Shown: positions 10,713 to 20,051 of the stretch, in pieces | How positions within the stretch are numbered: position 1 is the stretch's first letter | Layout: each line of letters opens with the position of its first letter | Program-made: the position numbers and the translations under genes | The notes under the pieces: generated by a model | What the model saw: the letters and a program-made list of their open reading frames with translations, nothing else | What the model was told of the DNA's origin: nothing | Databases searched by the model: none | NCBI GenBank assembly: GCA_016717725.1 | Contig: JADKFA010000001.1 | Location: forward strand, 1-64,000 | Source: Bacteroidota bacterium | GTDB taxonomy: Bacteria > Bacteroidota > Bacteroidia > AKYH767-A > OLB10 | Direction: 5' to 3' | DNA length: 64,000 nucleotides

Positions 10713-12752
10713 TTACCAAATATTCACTCGCAAACTATCGGGGCGCCACATGGCATCGCCTTCTTTAATATTAAAGGCTTTGTAGAACTCGGGGATGTTA
10801 GCCAATGGACCATTGATGCGTAAGAAATTAGGAGCATGTACATCGGTCATGATTCTTAGAGCTAATGTTTCGTCGCGCATATGCCCGAGCCAGCTTAATG
10901 CATAGCCGAGGAAGAAACGTTGATCGGGTGTTAAGCCATTAATCAACTTGCCAGATTTGTATTGTTCAGTTTTTTGAAATGCAGTATAGCCAAGAAGAAC
11001 GCCACCCAAATCAGCTATGTTTTCGCCTTGTGTTGCATCGCCATTCACGGTTAAACTATCTAATACTTTGAATTCATCGAATTGTCGAACGATCATTTTA
11101 GCACGTTTTGTAAATTCTGTTTCATCAGAAGGTGTCCACCAGTTTCTCAAATTCCCTTTCTCATCAAATTGTCGACCTTGATCATCGAAACCATGTGTTA
11201 ACTCATGTCCGATTGTTGAAGCTCCTGCATAGCCGTAGATAATTGCATCGTCGGCTAATGAATCTTCTAAACCTGGAATGATGAAGATAGCAGCAGGAAG
11301 AACGATTTCATTGTTGGATGGATTGTAGTATGCATTGTAAGTTTGAGGAGTCATGTCCCACTCGGTACGATCAACAGGCTTACCAAGTTTAGCCACTTGG
11401 AAATTATGTGACCAAACATTACTACGCAATACATTCATCACATAACTAGAACGATCAATACTTAATGCGCTATAATCCTTCCATTGATCAGGATAAGCGA
11501 CTTTAACTGTGATTGAATTCAACTTTACAATCGCTTTTGCTTTTGTTGAATCGGTCATCCATGTTAACTTTCCAATACGCTCACGATATGCTTCAATAAT
11601 ATTATCGGTTAAATCCTTATAACGCTTTTTGAATGTTGGAGAAACATATTTTTCTACATACAACTGTCCTAATAAATCACCAATTGAACTTTCCTCTTGA
11701 TTTAATACTCGCTTCCAACGCGGACGTTTTGCTTTTACTCCATTTAAAATAGTTCCATAAAACTTGAAATTTTGATTTTCGAATGGAGAGCTAACATAAT
11801 CGGCTAATCCATTGATTAAATTCCAACGCAAATAAACTTTCCAATCATCGATACTATTTGCTTTCAAACTTTTTTCCACTTCCTTAAAAAACTCTGGCTG
11901 ACCCACGATGATCGAATCAATTCCTTTTACATTCATTCCTTCAAACATCAACTGCCAATCGATAGAAGGTGTCAATGATTTTAATCCATCGAATTGCATT
12001 TTATTATAATTCAGATAAGGATCACGTAAGTCTTCCAACTTTCGAGAAGATTTCGCCAATGCCTTTTCTATTCTTACTACTGTAGCTGCGTTTGTTTTTG
12101 CCTTACTGGAATCATCGCCCATCAACATAAACATCGCTTTCAAATGATTGTCGTATTCCAATCGAATAGTAACGGTGCGTGCATCTGAATTAAAATAGTA
12201 GTCACGATCAGGTAAACCGATTCCACCTTGATATAGATGTAAAGCTTGTTGATCGGAACGCATTTCATCTTGAAAAATATATGCCGAATACAATGGACTT
12301 ACTCCATAAGTTTGAAATGTAGCAATCACCTTTACTAAACTAGGCAGATCTGTAATTTGATCGATTGAGGCGAACTCCTTCTTTAATGGATCGAGTCCTT
12401 GCTTGTCGATACTAACGGTATCCATCCCCGCAAAATAGAAATCGCCAATTTTTTGTTGACTGCTTCCTTTTTCTGACTTCACTTTAGTAGCTTCTTCACT
12501 TACCTTTAGCATACGGTTATTGGTTTCCTCTTGAACCAGCGTCCAAATGCCCCAAGATTTCTCTGCTTCAGGAATCGGATTATTCTTTAACCAAGTTCCA
12601 CAGGCATATTTAAAAAAATCGTCAGCAGGATTTAATGAGGTATCCCTGTTTTCTACTAAAGGATCTTTAGCAGGGGCAGTGGGTGCAGGGCCTTTGCAAG
12701 AAGCTATGCATAGACTTACTGATGCAAGTAATATAAATTTAATATTTTTCAT
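10713..12752 (-). CDS. M13 family zinc metallopeptidase (PepO/neprilysin-like), lipoprotein
   Basis: 679 residues. The N-terminus MKNIKFILLASVSLCIASC is a lipoprotein signal with the lipobox Cys at residue 19, so the enzyme is probably tethered to a membrane outside the cytoplasm. The zinc site HELTH lies near residues 517-521 (TIGHELTHGFDDQGRQFD). The third ligand is in GENIADLGG near residue 573, and the NAYYNPSNNEIVLPAA segment that precedes the active site is present. Length and motif order match the neprilysin/endothelin-converting-enzyme family, which cleaves small peptides. The frame is intact. A promoter-like box lies 17 bases before the ATG, so it can be transcribed separately from the upstream yyaL-type gene. 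Confidence 0.95.
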   Translation of the reverse strand: MKNIKFILLASVSLCIASCKGPAPTAPAKDPLVENRDTSLNPADDFFKYACGTWLKNNPIPEAEKSWGIWTLVQEETNNRMLKVSEEATKVKSEKGSSQQKIGDFYFAGMDTVSIDKQGLDPLKKEFASIDQITDLPSLVKVIATFQTYGVSPLYSAYIFQDEMRSDQQALHLYQGGIGLPDRDYYFNSDARTVTIRLEYDNHLKAMFMLMGDDSSKAKTNAATVVRIEKALAKSSRKLEDLRDPYLNYNKMQFDGLKSLTPSIDWQLMFEGMNVKGIDSIIVGQPEFFKEVEKSLKANSIDDWKVYLRWNLINGLADYVSSPFENQNFKFYGTILNGVKAKRPRWKRVLNQEESSIGDLLGQLYVEKYVSPTFKKRYKDLTDNIIEAYRERIGKLTWMTDSTKAKAIVKLNSITVKVAYPDQWKDYSALSIDRSSYVMNVLRSNVWSHNFQVAKLGKPVDRTEWDMTPQTYNAYYNPSNNEIVLPAAIFIIPGLEDSLADDAIIYGYAGASTIGHELTHGFDDQGRQFDEKGNLRNWWTPSDETEFTKRAKMIVRQFDEFKVLDSLTVNGDATQGENIADLGGVLLGYTAFQKTEQYKSGKLINGLTPDQRFFLGYALSWLGHMRDETLALRIMTDVHAPNFLRINGPLANIPEFYKAFNIKEGDAMWRPDSLRVNIW

Positions 12753-12769
12753 AAGATGATTTAGGGAAT

Positions 12770-12777
12770 CAAAGGTA
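12770..12777 (-). promoter_or_regulatory. Bacteroidota-type -7 promoter box of the M13 peptidase gene
   Basis: On the minus strand the sequence reads TACCTTTG, matching the phylum consensus TAnnTTTG, with 17 bases between its G and the ATG at 12752. I see no convincing -33 element. Confidence 0.5.
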
Positions 12778-12787
12778 ATTAATAGAA

Positions 12788-14809
12788 CTACTTAAGCAAA
12801 TATTCCATCGCTTTGTTTTTCTCAATTACAGGAGGGTGACAGGACTTTTCTCGACAAACAAAATATTGAGTCGCATCTTTGTCAAATCGACTATTAAAGA
12901 TAGAAATAGTAGAATCCACTTGTGTTCCTGCAATGATGGTGAGAGGTAAATACTCATTTAGAATAGATTGCAAAGTAATTTTACTTTTTGGTCCGGCGAT
13001 GGCCAACTCTGTTCCTTTTTCCAATTCCAAAAACACACGAGCCCAACGACTGTACCATGCAGTTCCTTTTTCTACATCGGGTTTCATCACTTGCAACATC
13101 TTGCGACAACGATTCTCCAATGACGTATCGCCATTTATTCTAGACAAACGCAATAGATTATGCGACAACACTGCATTAGAGGATGGAATCACATTGTCTT
13201 GCACCTCTTGTTTTCGAGCAATCAACGACTCCGATTCAGCCGAAGTAAACCAAAAGATAGGCGAAGTATCACTGGAAAATTCTTTCAACACGATTTGGGC
13301 TAAATCATCGACCAAACTCAAATAATGAATTTCCATCGTACATGAAAAAAGTGAAAGAAAAGCTTCCATCACGAATGCATAATCCTCCAGAAACCCGGGA
13401 ATCGTGACCAAAACTTCATTTCCCTTGATCTTTGCAGCATGAAAAAGGTGTTGATTCTTCAAGAAATTCTTCTCAATAAATTCAGCACATTTTCTTGCCA
13501 CTTCTAAATAATGCGGATCTCCCAACGCGGTATACGCATCCAAATAACCAGAAAGCATCAAGGCATTCCATGAGCATAAAATTTTATCGTCTAGGCCAGG
13601 AGCGATGCGCTTACTTCTCGCATCAAACATTTTTTGACTGATACTTTCAATTTTTGCAGCAAGTTCATCTTCCTTCAAGGCATACTTTTCTAAAATACCA
13701 GAAAGTGATTCTGGACGCAACGGAATGTATAAATCATGTTCCCAATATCCTTTTTCGTTCAAGCAAAAATAATCGATCGCTAACGGTGCATCTTCTTGCA
13801 ACAAGGCATTCACTTCATCAATTGTCCAGCAATAAAACTTCCCTTCTACTCCTTCGGTATCGGCATCCAATGCTGAATAAAATGCGCCATTTTCACTTCT
13901 CAATTCACGCTCTACAAAAGATAAAGTTTGCACCAGTACATCTTTATACAATGGATTTTTACTTTCTTTAAATCCATCTGCATACAGCGAAACCAAAAGT
14001 GCATTATCATACAACATCTTTTCAAAATGCGGTACTTTCCATACCATATCGGTACTGTAACGTGCAAATCCACCTCCGAGCTGATCATAGATACCACCGC
14101 ACGCCATCTTCGTTAAGGTAAGATGAACATGGCTACTTGTACTTTCATTCTTCTCAGCAAAAGTGGTTGCTAATAAATAACGGTAGCCATCGGGCAAGGG
14201 AAATTTAGGTGCGCGAAGAGGTCCGCCTTCTTCGTGATCCCATTGCTTCGACCAACGTGATACCAATTCAGTATGATCAGGAAAACTTCGATCCCCATCA
14301 TCGGTTGAAAATTGAATACTACTCATCTTCTTCATTCCACCCATCAACTCACTCGCATACTCATCACACTTTGCTGGATCATTTCTAAAAAAAGTAGCAA
14401 GCTGCAATAACACTTGTCGCCACTGTTCCTTTGGAAAATAAGTACCACCATAAATTGGACGTTGATCGGGAAGTGCAATCACATTCAGCGGCCATCCGCC
14501 TCTTCCTGTCATCATTTGCACGGCATCCATGTACACCTGATCAATATCGGGACGCTCTTCACGATCGATTTTAATACAGACGAAAGATTTATTCATGACA
14601 GTAGCTACCTCCTCATCTTCAAAACTCTCATGCTCCATCACATGACACCAATGACAAGCCGAATAACCAATGCTGATGATGATTAATTTATTTTCATCAC
14701 GAGCTTTTTGTAATACTTTCTCCGACCATGCATGCCATTGCACCGGATTATAGGCGTGCTGTAAAAGATACGGCGAAGTAGCATGAATTAATTCATTCGG
14801 AGTTTTCAT
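12788..14809 (-). CDS. Thioredoxin domain-containing protein, YyaL/SSP411 (DUF255) family
   Basis: About 673 residues from the ATG at 14809 (a TTG 9 bases further up is less likely). The N-terminal thioredoxin-like DUF255 domain starts NELIHATSPYLLQHAYNPVQW and carries the redox-type motif ACHWCHVMEHESF near residue 50, followed by KIDREERPDIDQVYM and GRGGWPLNV. The remainder is an alpha/alpha-barrel region resembling N-acylglucosamine-2-epimerase/glycosidase-like folds (for example GGGFARYSTDMVWKVPHFEKM). Family members are widespread but have no agreed biochemical role. The 68-residue membrane protein gene lies 13-20 bases upstream on the same strand, so the two are probably co-transcribed. 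Confidence 0.9.
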   Translation of the reverse strand: MKTPNELIHATSPYLLQHAYNPVQWHAWSEKVLQKARDENKLIIISIGYSACHWCHVMEHESFEDEEVATVMNKSFVCIKIDREERPDIDQVYMDAVQMMTGRGGWPLNVIALPDQRPIYGGTYFPKEQWRQVLLQLATFFRNDPAKCDEYASELMGGMKKMSSIQFSTDDGDRSFPDHTELVSRWSKQWDHEEGGPLRAPKFPLPDGYRYLLATTFAEKNESTSSHVHLTLTKMACGGIYDQLGGGFARYSTDMVWKVPHFEKMLYDNALLVSLYADGFKESKNPLYKDVLVQTLSFVERELRSENGAFYSALDADTEGVEGKFYCWTIDEVNALLQEDAPLAIDYFCLNEKGYWEHDLYIPLRPESLSGILEKYALKEDELAAKIESISQKMFDARSKRIAPGLDDKILCSWNALMLSGYLDAYTALGDPHYLEVARKCAEFIEKNFLKNQHLFHAAKIKGNEVLVTIPGFLEDYAFVMEAFLSLFSCTMEIHYLSLVDDLAQIVLKEFSSDTSPIFWFTSAESESLIARKQEVQDNVIPSSNAVLSHNLLRLSRINGDTSLENRCRKMLQVMKPDVEKGTAWYSRWARVFLELEKGTELAIAGPKSKITLQSILNEYLPLTIIAGTQVDSTISIFNSRFDKDATQYFVCREKSCHPPVIEKNKAMEYLLK

Positions 14810-14830
14810 TATACGCAATTAAGAAAATAC

Positions 14831-15037
14831 TTATAAATCCTTCTTCTTATTCCACAAAAACATAAATCCAACACCCAAGATAATGGCAACAGAAAAAACA
14901 ATATTCGTCAATAAAGAATGCTTATCTTGAGGAGTAAGTTCAGCACCACCTCTACGTAACTTATAAATTAAGTAAGACAATACACTTCCTCCGCCTACGC
15001 TGGCAAGGACAATAATGATACGACGTCTAGGTGACAT
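14831..15037 (-). CDS. Small two-helix membrane protein
   Basis: 68 residues with two predicted transmembrane helices (IIIVLASVGGGSVLSYLIY and IVFSVAIILGVGFMFLW), a basic N-terminus (MSPRRR) and a basic C-terminus (NKKKDL), suggesting both ends are in the cytoplasm. I do not recognise a named family. It begins with ATG and runs directly into the YyaL-family gene, 21 bases away, so it may belong to that transcript. Confidence 0.6.
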   Translation of the reverse strand: MSPRRRIIIVLASVGGGSVLSYLIYKLRRGGAELTPQDKHSLLTNIVFSVAIILGVGFMFLWNKKKDL

Positions 15038-15086
15038 TTTTTAGATTTTAGTGATGATGACTCTTTATACTTCGACAAAAATTACA

Positions 15087-15137
15087 TCCCGCAGCGCCGT
15101 CGGCAAGCCTTTGGCGGCCGATGGATAGCTATCGGGA
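15087..15137. repeat. 51-bp interspersed repeat, copy 1, overlapping the tyrS stop codon
   Basis: It begins TCCCGCAGCGCCGTCGGC and ends GATAGCTATCGGGA. It matches 63225-63275 at 50 of 51 positions (T versus A in the middle). The ends TCCCG/CGGGA are complementary, so the whole unit can fold. The copy overlaps the last codons and stop of tyrS, and the final Ser-Arg and the TAG come from the repeat sequence itself. Confidence 0.85.
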
Positions 15138-16424
15138 CACTATTAATAAATAATAATTCTTTTTCCCTTTTTGCACTAACAAATATTTATTCTGCAAAAG
15201 TCCATCTGTATTTTGCGTAGCATTCACATCCGTTAATTTTTGCTTATTAATACTTACACCTCCACCTTGAATTAATTTCCGGGCTTCTCCTCTTGAAGGA
15301 AACACATTTGTTTTATCAGACAACAATTCAATCACTGGAATTCCGGATGCTAATTCATCACGAGAAATTTGCATTTGAGGAACGCCTTCAAATACACTCA
15401 ACAACGTTTCTTCGTCGAGTTTACTCAATGCTTCAGTTGGTGCATTTCCAAATAATATTTCGGATGCTTCCACGGCTGCATTATAATCATTTTCACTGTG
15501 CACACGAATGGTTACTTCCTTGGCAATGGCTTTTTGAAGTAAGCGTTGATTGGGAGCCAAATCATGTTCTGCTTCCAATGCGAGAACTTCCTCTTGAGAT
15601 TTCGTTGTAAAAATTCGAATGTAATTTTTACTGTCTTCGTCGGAACTATTCAACCAAAACTGAAAAAACTTATATGGACTCGTTTTTTTCGGATCGAGCC
15701 AAATATTTCCACTTTCTGTTTTTCCAAATTTAGTTCCGTCCGCTTTTTTGATGAGCGGAGTTGTTAATGCAAATGCTTCACCGCCTTCCATTCTACGAAT
15801 TAGTTCAGTACCAGTAGTAATATTTCCCCATTGATCGGAGCCGCCCATCTGCAACTTCAATCCTTGGTGTTTCCACAAATAATAAAAATCGTAGCCTTGC
15901 ACGAGCTGATAACTAAACTCTGTAAAGGAGAGTCCAGATTCCAAGCGCGATTTTACGCTATCCTTCGCCATCATGTAATTTACGGTGATGTGTTTACCTA
16001 CATCACGAATAAAATCTAGGAAATTAAAATTCTTAAACCAATCATAATTATTCACAATACTTGCTTGCGTGGGTCCGGCAGTAAAATCCAGAAATTTTTC
16101 CAACTGCTTTTTCTGTCCTTGCAAATTTGCATTCAGAATATCTTCACTCAACAAATTCCGTTCTGCAGATTTTCCAGATGGATCGCCCACCATCCCAGTA
16201 GCTCCGCCAACGAGTGCTACAGGTTGATGACCGCAGCGTTGAAAATGCAATAAAATCATTACTTGCACCAAATTACCTACTCCCAAAGAATCGGAAGTGG
16301 GATCGAAGCCGATATACCCTTTCACTGGACCTTTTTTCAAAAGTTCATCGGTGCCGGGCATCATATCTTGCAACATGCCGCGCCATTTAAGCTCTTCAAT
16401 AAAATTCAATGCAGGAGTACTCAT
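15129..16424 (-). CDS. tyrS: Tyrosine--tRNA ligase
   Basis: Class I aminoacyl-tRNA synthetase that charges tRNA-Tyr. From the ATG at 16424 it has 431 residues: EELKWRGMLQDMMPGTDELL, the Rossmann domain with GGATGMVGDPSGKSAERNLL, the tyrosine-pocket region QGYDFYYLWKHQGLKLQMGGSDQWGN, the KMSKS-type loop KFGKT, and a C-terminal S4 RNA-binding domain (RKLIQGGGVSINKQKLTD). Oddity: the HIGH signature position reads GVGN (FDPTSDSLGVGNL) instead of HIGH/HIGS. A TTG at 16463 would extend the frame by 13 codons but is part of the promoter box, so I reject it. The C-terminus runs into a 51-bp repeat that supplies its stop codon. Confidence 0.95.
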   Translation of the reverse strand: MSTPALNFIEELKWRGMLQDMMPGTDELLKKGPVKGYIGFDPTSDSLGVGNLVQVMILLHFQRCGHQPVALVGGATGMVGDPSGKSAERNLLSEDILNANLQGQKKQLEKFLDFTAGPTQASIVNNYDWFKNFNFLDFIRDVGKHITVNYMMAKDSVKSRLESGLSFTEFSYQLVQGYDFYYLWKHQGLKLQMGGSDQWGNITTGTELIRRMEGGEAFALTTPLIKKADGTKFGKTESGNIWLDPKKTSPYKFFQFWLNSSDEDSKNYIRIFTTKSQEEVLALEAEHDLAPNQRLLQKAIAKEVTIRVHSENDYNAAVEASEILFGNAPTEALSKLDEETLLSVFEGVPQMQISRDELASGIPVIELLSDKTNVFPSRGEARKLIQGGGVSINKQKLTDVNATQNTDGLLQNKYLLVQKGKKNYYLLIVSR

Positions 16425-16460
16425 AAGAAGGTAATTCGAATTTGGATTTAGACTAGACTG

Positions 16461-16468
16461 CAAATTTA
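16461..16468 (-). promoter_or_regulatory. -7 promoter box of tyrS
   Basis: The minus strand reads TAAATTTG, a full match to TAnnTTTG, 36 bases before the tyrS ATG at 16424. Its TTG would be the upstream alternative start codon, which argues against that longer start. Confidence 0.6.
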
Positions 16469-16574
16469 CGAATTCGTGAGGAGGTAGCCATTACGAAGTT
16501 AAACAGCTTTTCTGCAGGTTAACATTCCTTGAGTCTTGATTTTCAAATCCATGCAGAGAGAGGCTTCATTCCAT

Positions 16575-16582
16575 TATCTTCG
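16575..16582 (+). promoter_or_regulatory. Promoter-like box directly before the SDR gene start
   Basis: TATCTTCG (7 of 8 to TAnnTTTG) ends only four bases (TCCC) before the ATG at 16587. The same string ATTATCTTCGTCCC precedes pssA at 33687. If it is a true -7 box, the transcript would start at or next to the ATG. Confidence 0.4.
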
Positions 16583-16586
16583 TCCC

Positions 16587-17571
16587 ATGATTTTAGTAAC
16601 TGGCGGAACGGGAATGATAGGCTCTCGTCTACTTTATGATTTGGTAAAGGGAGGCCATAAAGTGCGTGCTTTAAAACGCGAAAATTCATCCATTCATCTT
16701 TTGAAATATACACAAAAGAAGAAACTGCATTACGCGAATTCGTTACTTGGGTTGATGGTGATTTACTCGAAATTGATAGCCTGATTTCATTTGCGATGGC
16801 ATTGATACTGTTTTTCATGCGGGTGCGATGATCTCCTTTATTCCATCAGAAGCAAAGCACATGGAAAAAGTGAATATGGAAGGGACAGCGAATTTTGTAA
16901 ACATTTGCACACAGCTTCCCAACTTTAAATTTTTCGGACATGTTAGTTCGGTTGCCACATTGGGAAGAATTTCGGGAGAGCAAAAAATTGATGAGAACAC
17001 ACATTGGGATCCGAACTCGCATCCTTCAAATTATGCGATTAGTAAATATGGTGCCGAGCGGGAAGTATGGCGTGGCATAGCAGAAGGTTTACCTGCGGTG
17101 ATCATTAATCCAAGTATTGTTTTAGGATTGGGCGATTTCACAAAAGGAAGTGCGGCTTTATTTGGAAAAATAAAACGCGGATTTCCATTTTACACAGAAG
17201 GCGTAAGTGGATTTGTAGATGTGAGAGATGTGTGTGATGCGCTTCTCTTTTTGTGGAAGAAAGAAATTACAGGAGAACGATTTATTGTGAGTGCGGCTGA
17301 TTTAAGTTTTAAAAATTTATTTGATAAAATGGCAGTGGCCATGAAGGTTAAAAAACCATCTATTAAAATTCATTCGTGGATGGCATCTTTAGCATGGCCG
17401 CTTTTTTATATAGTATCTAAATTAACGGGAAAAGCGCCTTTCATCACGAGAGAAACGGCAAAATCGGCGAGGAGTAAATATTATTATTCGTCTGATAAAA
17501 TTAAAAAATTGGGGTTTCAGTTTCGGACGATTGATGAATGCATTGATTTTACGGTTGGCTTTTTGAAATAA
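16587..17571 (+). CDS. NAD(P)-dependent epimerase/dehydratase, extended SDR family (frame-broken)
   Basis: About 328 residues after joining frames. The N-terminal Rossmann motif MILVTGGTGMIGSRLLYDL binds NAD(P). HVSSVATLG contributes the catalytic Ser, and YAISKYGAE supplies the YxxxK catalytic pair. The ending HSWMASLAWPLFYIVSKLTG resembles dihydroflavonol-reductase-like or sterol-dehydrogenase-like SDRs. Substrate unknown. Two frame breaks occur: near 16715, where an A run is one base short (repair gives KEETALREFVTWVDGD), and near 16790, where a GG should probably be GGG (giving GIDTVFHAGAMISF). The ATG at 16587 is chosen because it starts exactly at the nucleotide-binding motif. The gene is divergent from tyrS. 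Confidence 0.85.
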
Positions 17572-17785
17572 AATAATTTATTCTACATTGATGTTTCATC
17601 AATACATCTATGATTGATGGAACACAGATTTTTTATGATAGTTATGATTTTTTATAATTGATTAATTTATTAAAATTTATCACACCGGATTAATAATAGG
17701 ATTTGATTATCGTAAATACAAGCCCTACTATTAACAAGGAGTAGACTTTTGCATGAGTCACTCATTTAATCGGCCTTTTCAAATT

Positions 17786-18115
17786 ATTCTTCAACCCTCG
17801 GATTCGCAAAAATATTCAAATGTTCAGCTGTTCGGAAAGTGAAGTGGATCATACTAATGTATTTGCAATGATGAAGGTGAGTGCGCTGAAATCAGGGAAC
17901 AATACCCAATAAAATAAAAACACGGCAACCGAAACGGCAATGGTGAATGCATAACTCACATACATGGCTCCGTAATAATAGCCAGGCTCAGGTTCGAAAT
18001 TGAGTCCGCAGTTGGGGCAATGCGAATGCATCTTCGACATCGTCTTCAAGTGATAAGGATTACGATCGATAAACATATCCCTTCAATCACTGGGCATTTT
18101 CAAATGAACTGGATT
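17786..18115 (-). pseudogene. DUF983 family protein, disrupted at both ends
   Basis: The readable core is 17849-18076: MFIDRNPYHLKTMSKMHSHCPNCGLNFEPEPGYYYGAMYVSYAF followed by a second hydrophobic helix. This is the DUF983 pattern of a Cys-pair zinc-ribbon-like start followed by two membrane helices. The first Cys pair, expected just upstream as KCPxC, survives only as KCP in another frame (about 18095) with bases missing. Downstream the frame stops at 17849, although FRTA-like sequence continues in another frame to about 17786. At least three indels would be needed to restore it, more than at most other broken genes here. Function of DUF983 is unknown. Outer limits are approximate. Confidence 0.65.
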
Positions 18116-18873
18116 TTGTCTTCTTCAATACTTACAAGGACGTTAATTTCAACGTAAGAAAAAAATGAAATATATCACTATAAAATTGAATCACAAGCCA
18201 AAACTAAATCTTTTCTTGGACTCCAGAAGTACGGAACGCTACGCCACTGTTCGTTTATAGTGAATTCAGGCAACATCAGATTTTTCTACAATTATAGAAA
18301 AATCTACTTTATAACCCTTGTTAAGCAACAACCCGCCTTAGATTTTAAGCGTGTCGCATTACTTTCTTAAAGAAAACTTAATTTTCCCTCCAATAAAATA
18401 AAAATGACATCAACAAAATATTGATAAGTTTGAACCCGTTTCAATTACATTCACATACATGAGTGCTCCAGCTTTTCTAGGTCTATAAGATTTGGACAGA
18501 AGCTCAGGTTCGAAATTGAGTCGCACTTGGGACAAATGGAAATACATCTTCACATATTCTTCTAACAATGAGACCTTGAATAAGAAGAATTATTGACAAT
18601 CGCATAAACACCTTGCGGTATCTGTCCCATCCAGATGCTTTGCATTTCAAATTCATTTGCAAATAGAATTCAGTTTCGACTATTTTATATTCAATTTGTA
18701 CTGACAGATAATCCAGTTCCGTTTACGTTCCCCCATAAGAGGAAGCACTTTAAAAAAGTAACAGGTTACAATTCTGATAGAATTATACTAGGTTCTTACG
18801 AACTAAAGTAAAGATACCCTGAATTTTAAAATATTGTACTTTTAAATTACTTTGAATCATCAAAAAGTAAAAA
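18116..18873. other. Long non-coding stretch with a second, decayed DUF983 remnant
   Basis: No open frame of note. Between about 18443 and 18640 the minus strand is a decayed relative of the neighbouring DUF983 gene. The 20 bases GCTCAGGTTCGAAATTGAGT at 18502-18521 are identical to 17986-18005. The flanks also align: TCACATACATG followed by GCTCC upstream, and a Cys/His-coding stretch downstream. No full frame survives. The rest is AT-rich and featureless to me. Confidence 0.6.
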
Positions 18874-19917
18874 CTACTTCACTAAAACCCATGCATTTTT
18901 CTCAAACTCAACTTTGATCGCAGAGAGTTCAGCATGTACTTTAGACATATTGTTGGATGAATACAAACTAACAATATATAATCCTTGATTGTTTTGTCCA
19001 ATGATGCTTGCATCGTAACCTAACAAATCGGCTTCTGCAATTAAATTCTTAGCGTTTTCCTCTGATCGAAAACATCCACCTACCACATAAAAAGAACGAG
19101 AAGATGTTTCTTTATGTTCAACAACGGTTTCTACTTCTTTCACCACAGGTGCAACATGCGTAGAATCGACTGGCGTCAACTCCACTTCTTGTACGGGAAC
19201 AATTTCAGGAGTAGAATCTACCACTGAAGGTAAAGCATTCTCTTCAACTACAGGTGGGTTCTCAAAAGGAGCAACGTTTGAATCTTCTATTCCGGAATAT
19301 TTTACTTCAGGACCTTGATAAATTTCGTTGAGTGGAAGTATTTGTGCTAATCCAGTATTTAGTTTTTGAATGACTTTTGGATTGAATACTAACAAAGCAA
19401 AAACGGCTGCAGCTGGAATCAACTCCAACAAACGCCATGCTTGCCATGATTTCTTTTCACCTTTTACTTTAATCGGCTTCACTTTAGCACCAACATCTCT
19501 TTTGATCGCTGGTGAGTGAATCGTAGTTAAACCGAAAGCATCGAGGGAATAATTCTCCGTTGTATCTGGCTCAAATTGAATTCGACTTTCACTATCGAAA
19601 TTCATCGCTCCAATTTTTTCAAATTGAACTGATTCATCCGATTGTAAGCGGGAAATCACATCTTCAACAAAATACTTGATTTTAGTTACTGCGTCACCGT
19701 AAGTAACTCCTTCACGGCGAGAAATATAATTTGCTAAAAGTCCGTCGTTGGTACGCAAACTCGCATTAAATGCAATTCGACGAACGGGCGGATTAAAGGT
19801 ATGCTGGGCTGGATTCAAAAATGCAGAACGACTATTGGCCACAAAACCGCCTAAGCCAGGAATGATTACACAATCACTGACATACAATAACTCGCTGATG
19901 TATAGAGGAATACGCAA
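18874..19917 (-). CDS. CCDC81-like HU domain and SPOR domain membrane protein
   Basis: About 347 residues. The N-terminal region (YISELLYVSDCVIIPGLGGFVANSRSA ... FNASLRTNDGLLANYIS) matches the bacterial CCDC81-type HU domains, which resemble DNA-binding HU folds. One transmembrane helix (LLELIPAAAVFALLVF) near residue 175 follows, then a Pro/Glu/Val-rich linker and a C-terminal SPOR domain (SFYVVGGCFRSEENAKNLIAEA to the end) of the type that binds denuded septal peptidoglycan. This suggests an inner-membrane protein linked to cell division. No ATG is available. The frame reaches a TTG at 19950 that overlaps a TATCTTAG promoter-like box, so I prefer the TTG at 19917 (giving MRIPLYISELLY). kdsB ends upstream of nothing shared; the neighbours are on the same strand about 100 bases away. 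Confidence 0.8.
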   Translation of the reverse strand: MRIPLYISELLYVSDCVIIPGLGGFVANSRSAFLNPAQHTFNPPVRRIAFNASLRTNDGLLANYISRREGVTYGDAVTKIKYFVEDVISRLQSDESVQFEKIGAMNFDSESRIQFEPDTTENYSLDAFGLTTIHSPAIKRDVGAKVKPIKVKGEKKSWQAWRLLELIPAAAVFALLVFNPKVIQKLNTGLAQILPLNEIYQGPEVKYSGIEDSNVAPFENPPVVEENALPSVVDSTPEIVPVQEVELTPVDSTHVAPVVKEVETVVEHKETSSRSFYVVGGCFRSEENAKNLIAEADLLGYDASIIGQNNQGLYIVSLYSSNNMSKVHAELSAIKVEFEKNAWVLVK

Positions 19918-20051
19918 TTTTGTTCTTCTGAAGGTGCTAAGATAGTACAATGAAGAGGGAAAGGCAAATCGACTTGGTAAAGAGTATCAAAATCAAGGTA
20001 AAAAGATTATTAGGACTGTTCGGAAGGAAATCTAAAATAATAATGCAAGTA

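Noticed and set aside
12879..13325. + strand open frame of 148 codons opposite the YyaL-family gene
   Set aside because: Antisense shadow of a well-supported gene; no recognisable domain and no promoter.
16425..16463. TTG start extending TyrS by 13 residues
   Set aside because: The TTG is part of the TAAATTTG promoter box, and the ATG at 16424 begins the conserved protein.
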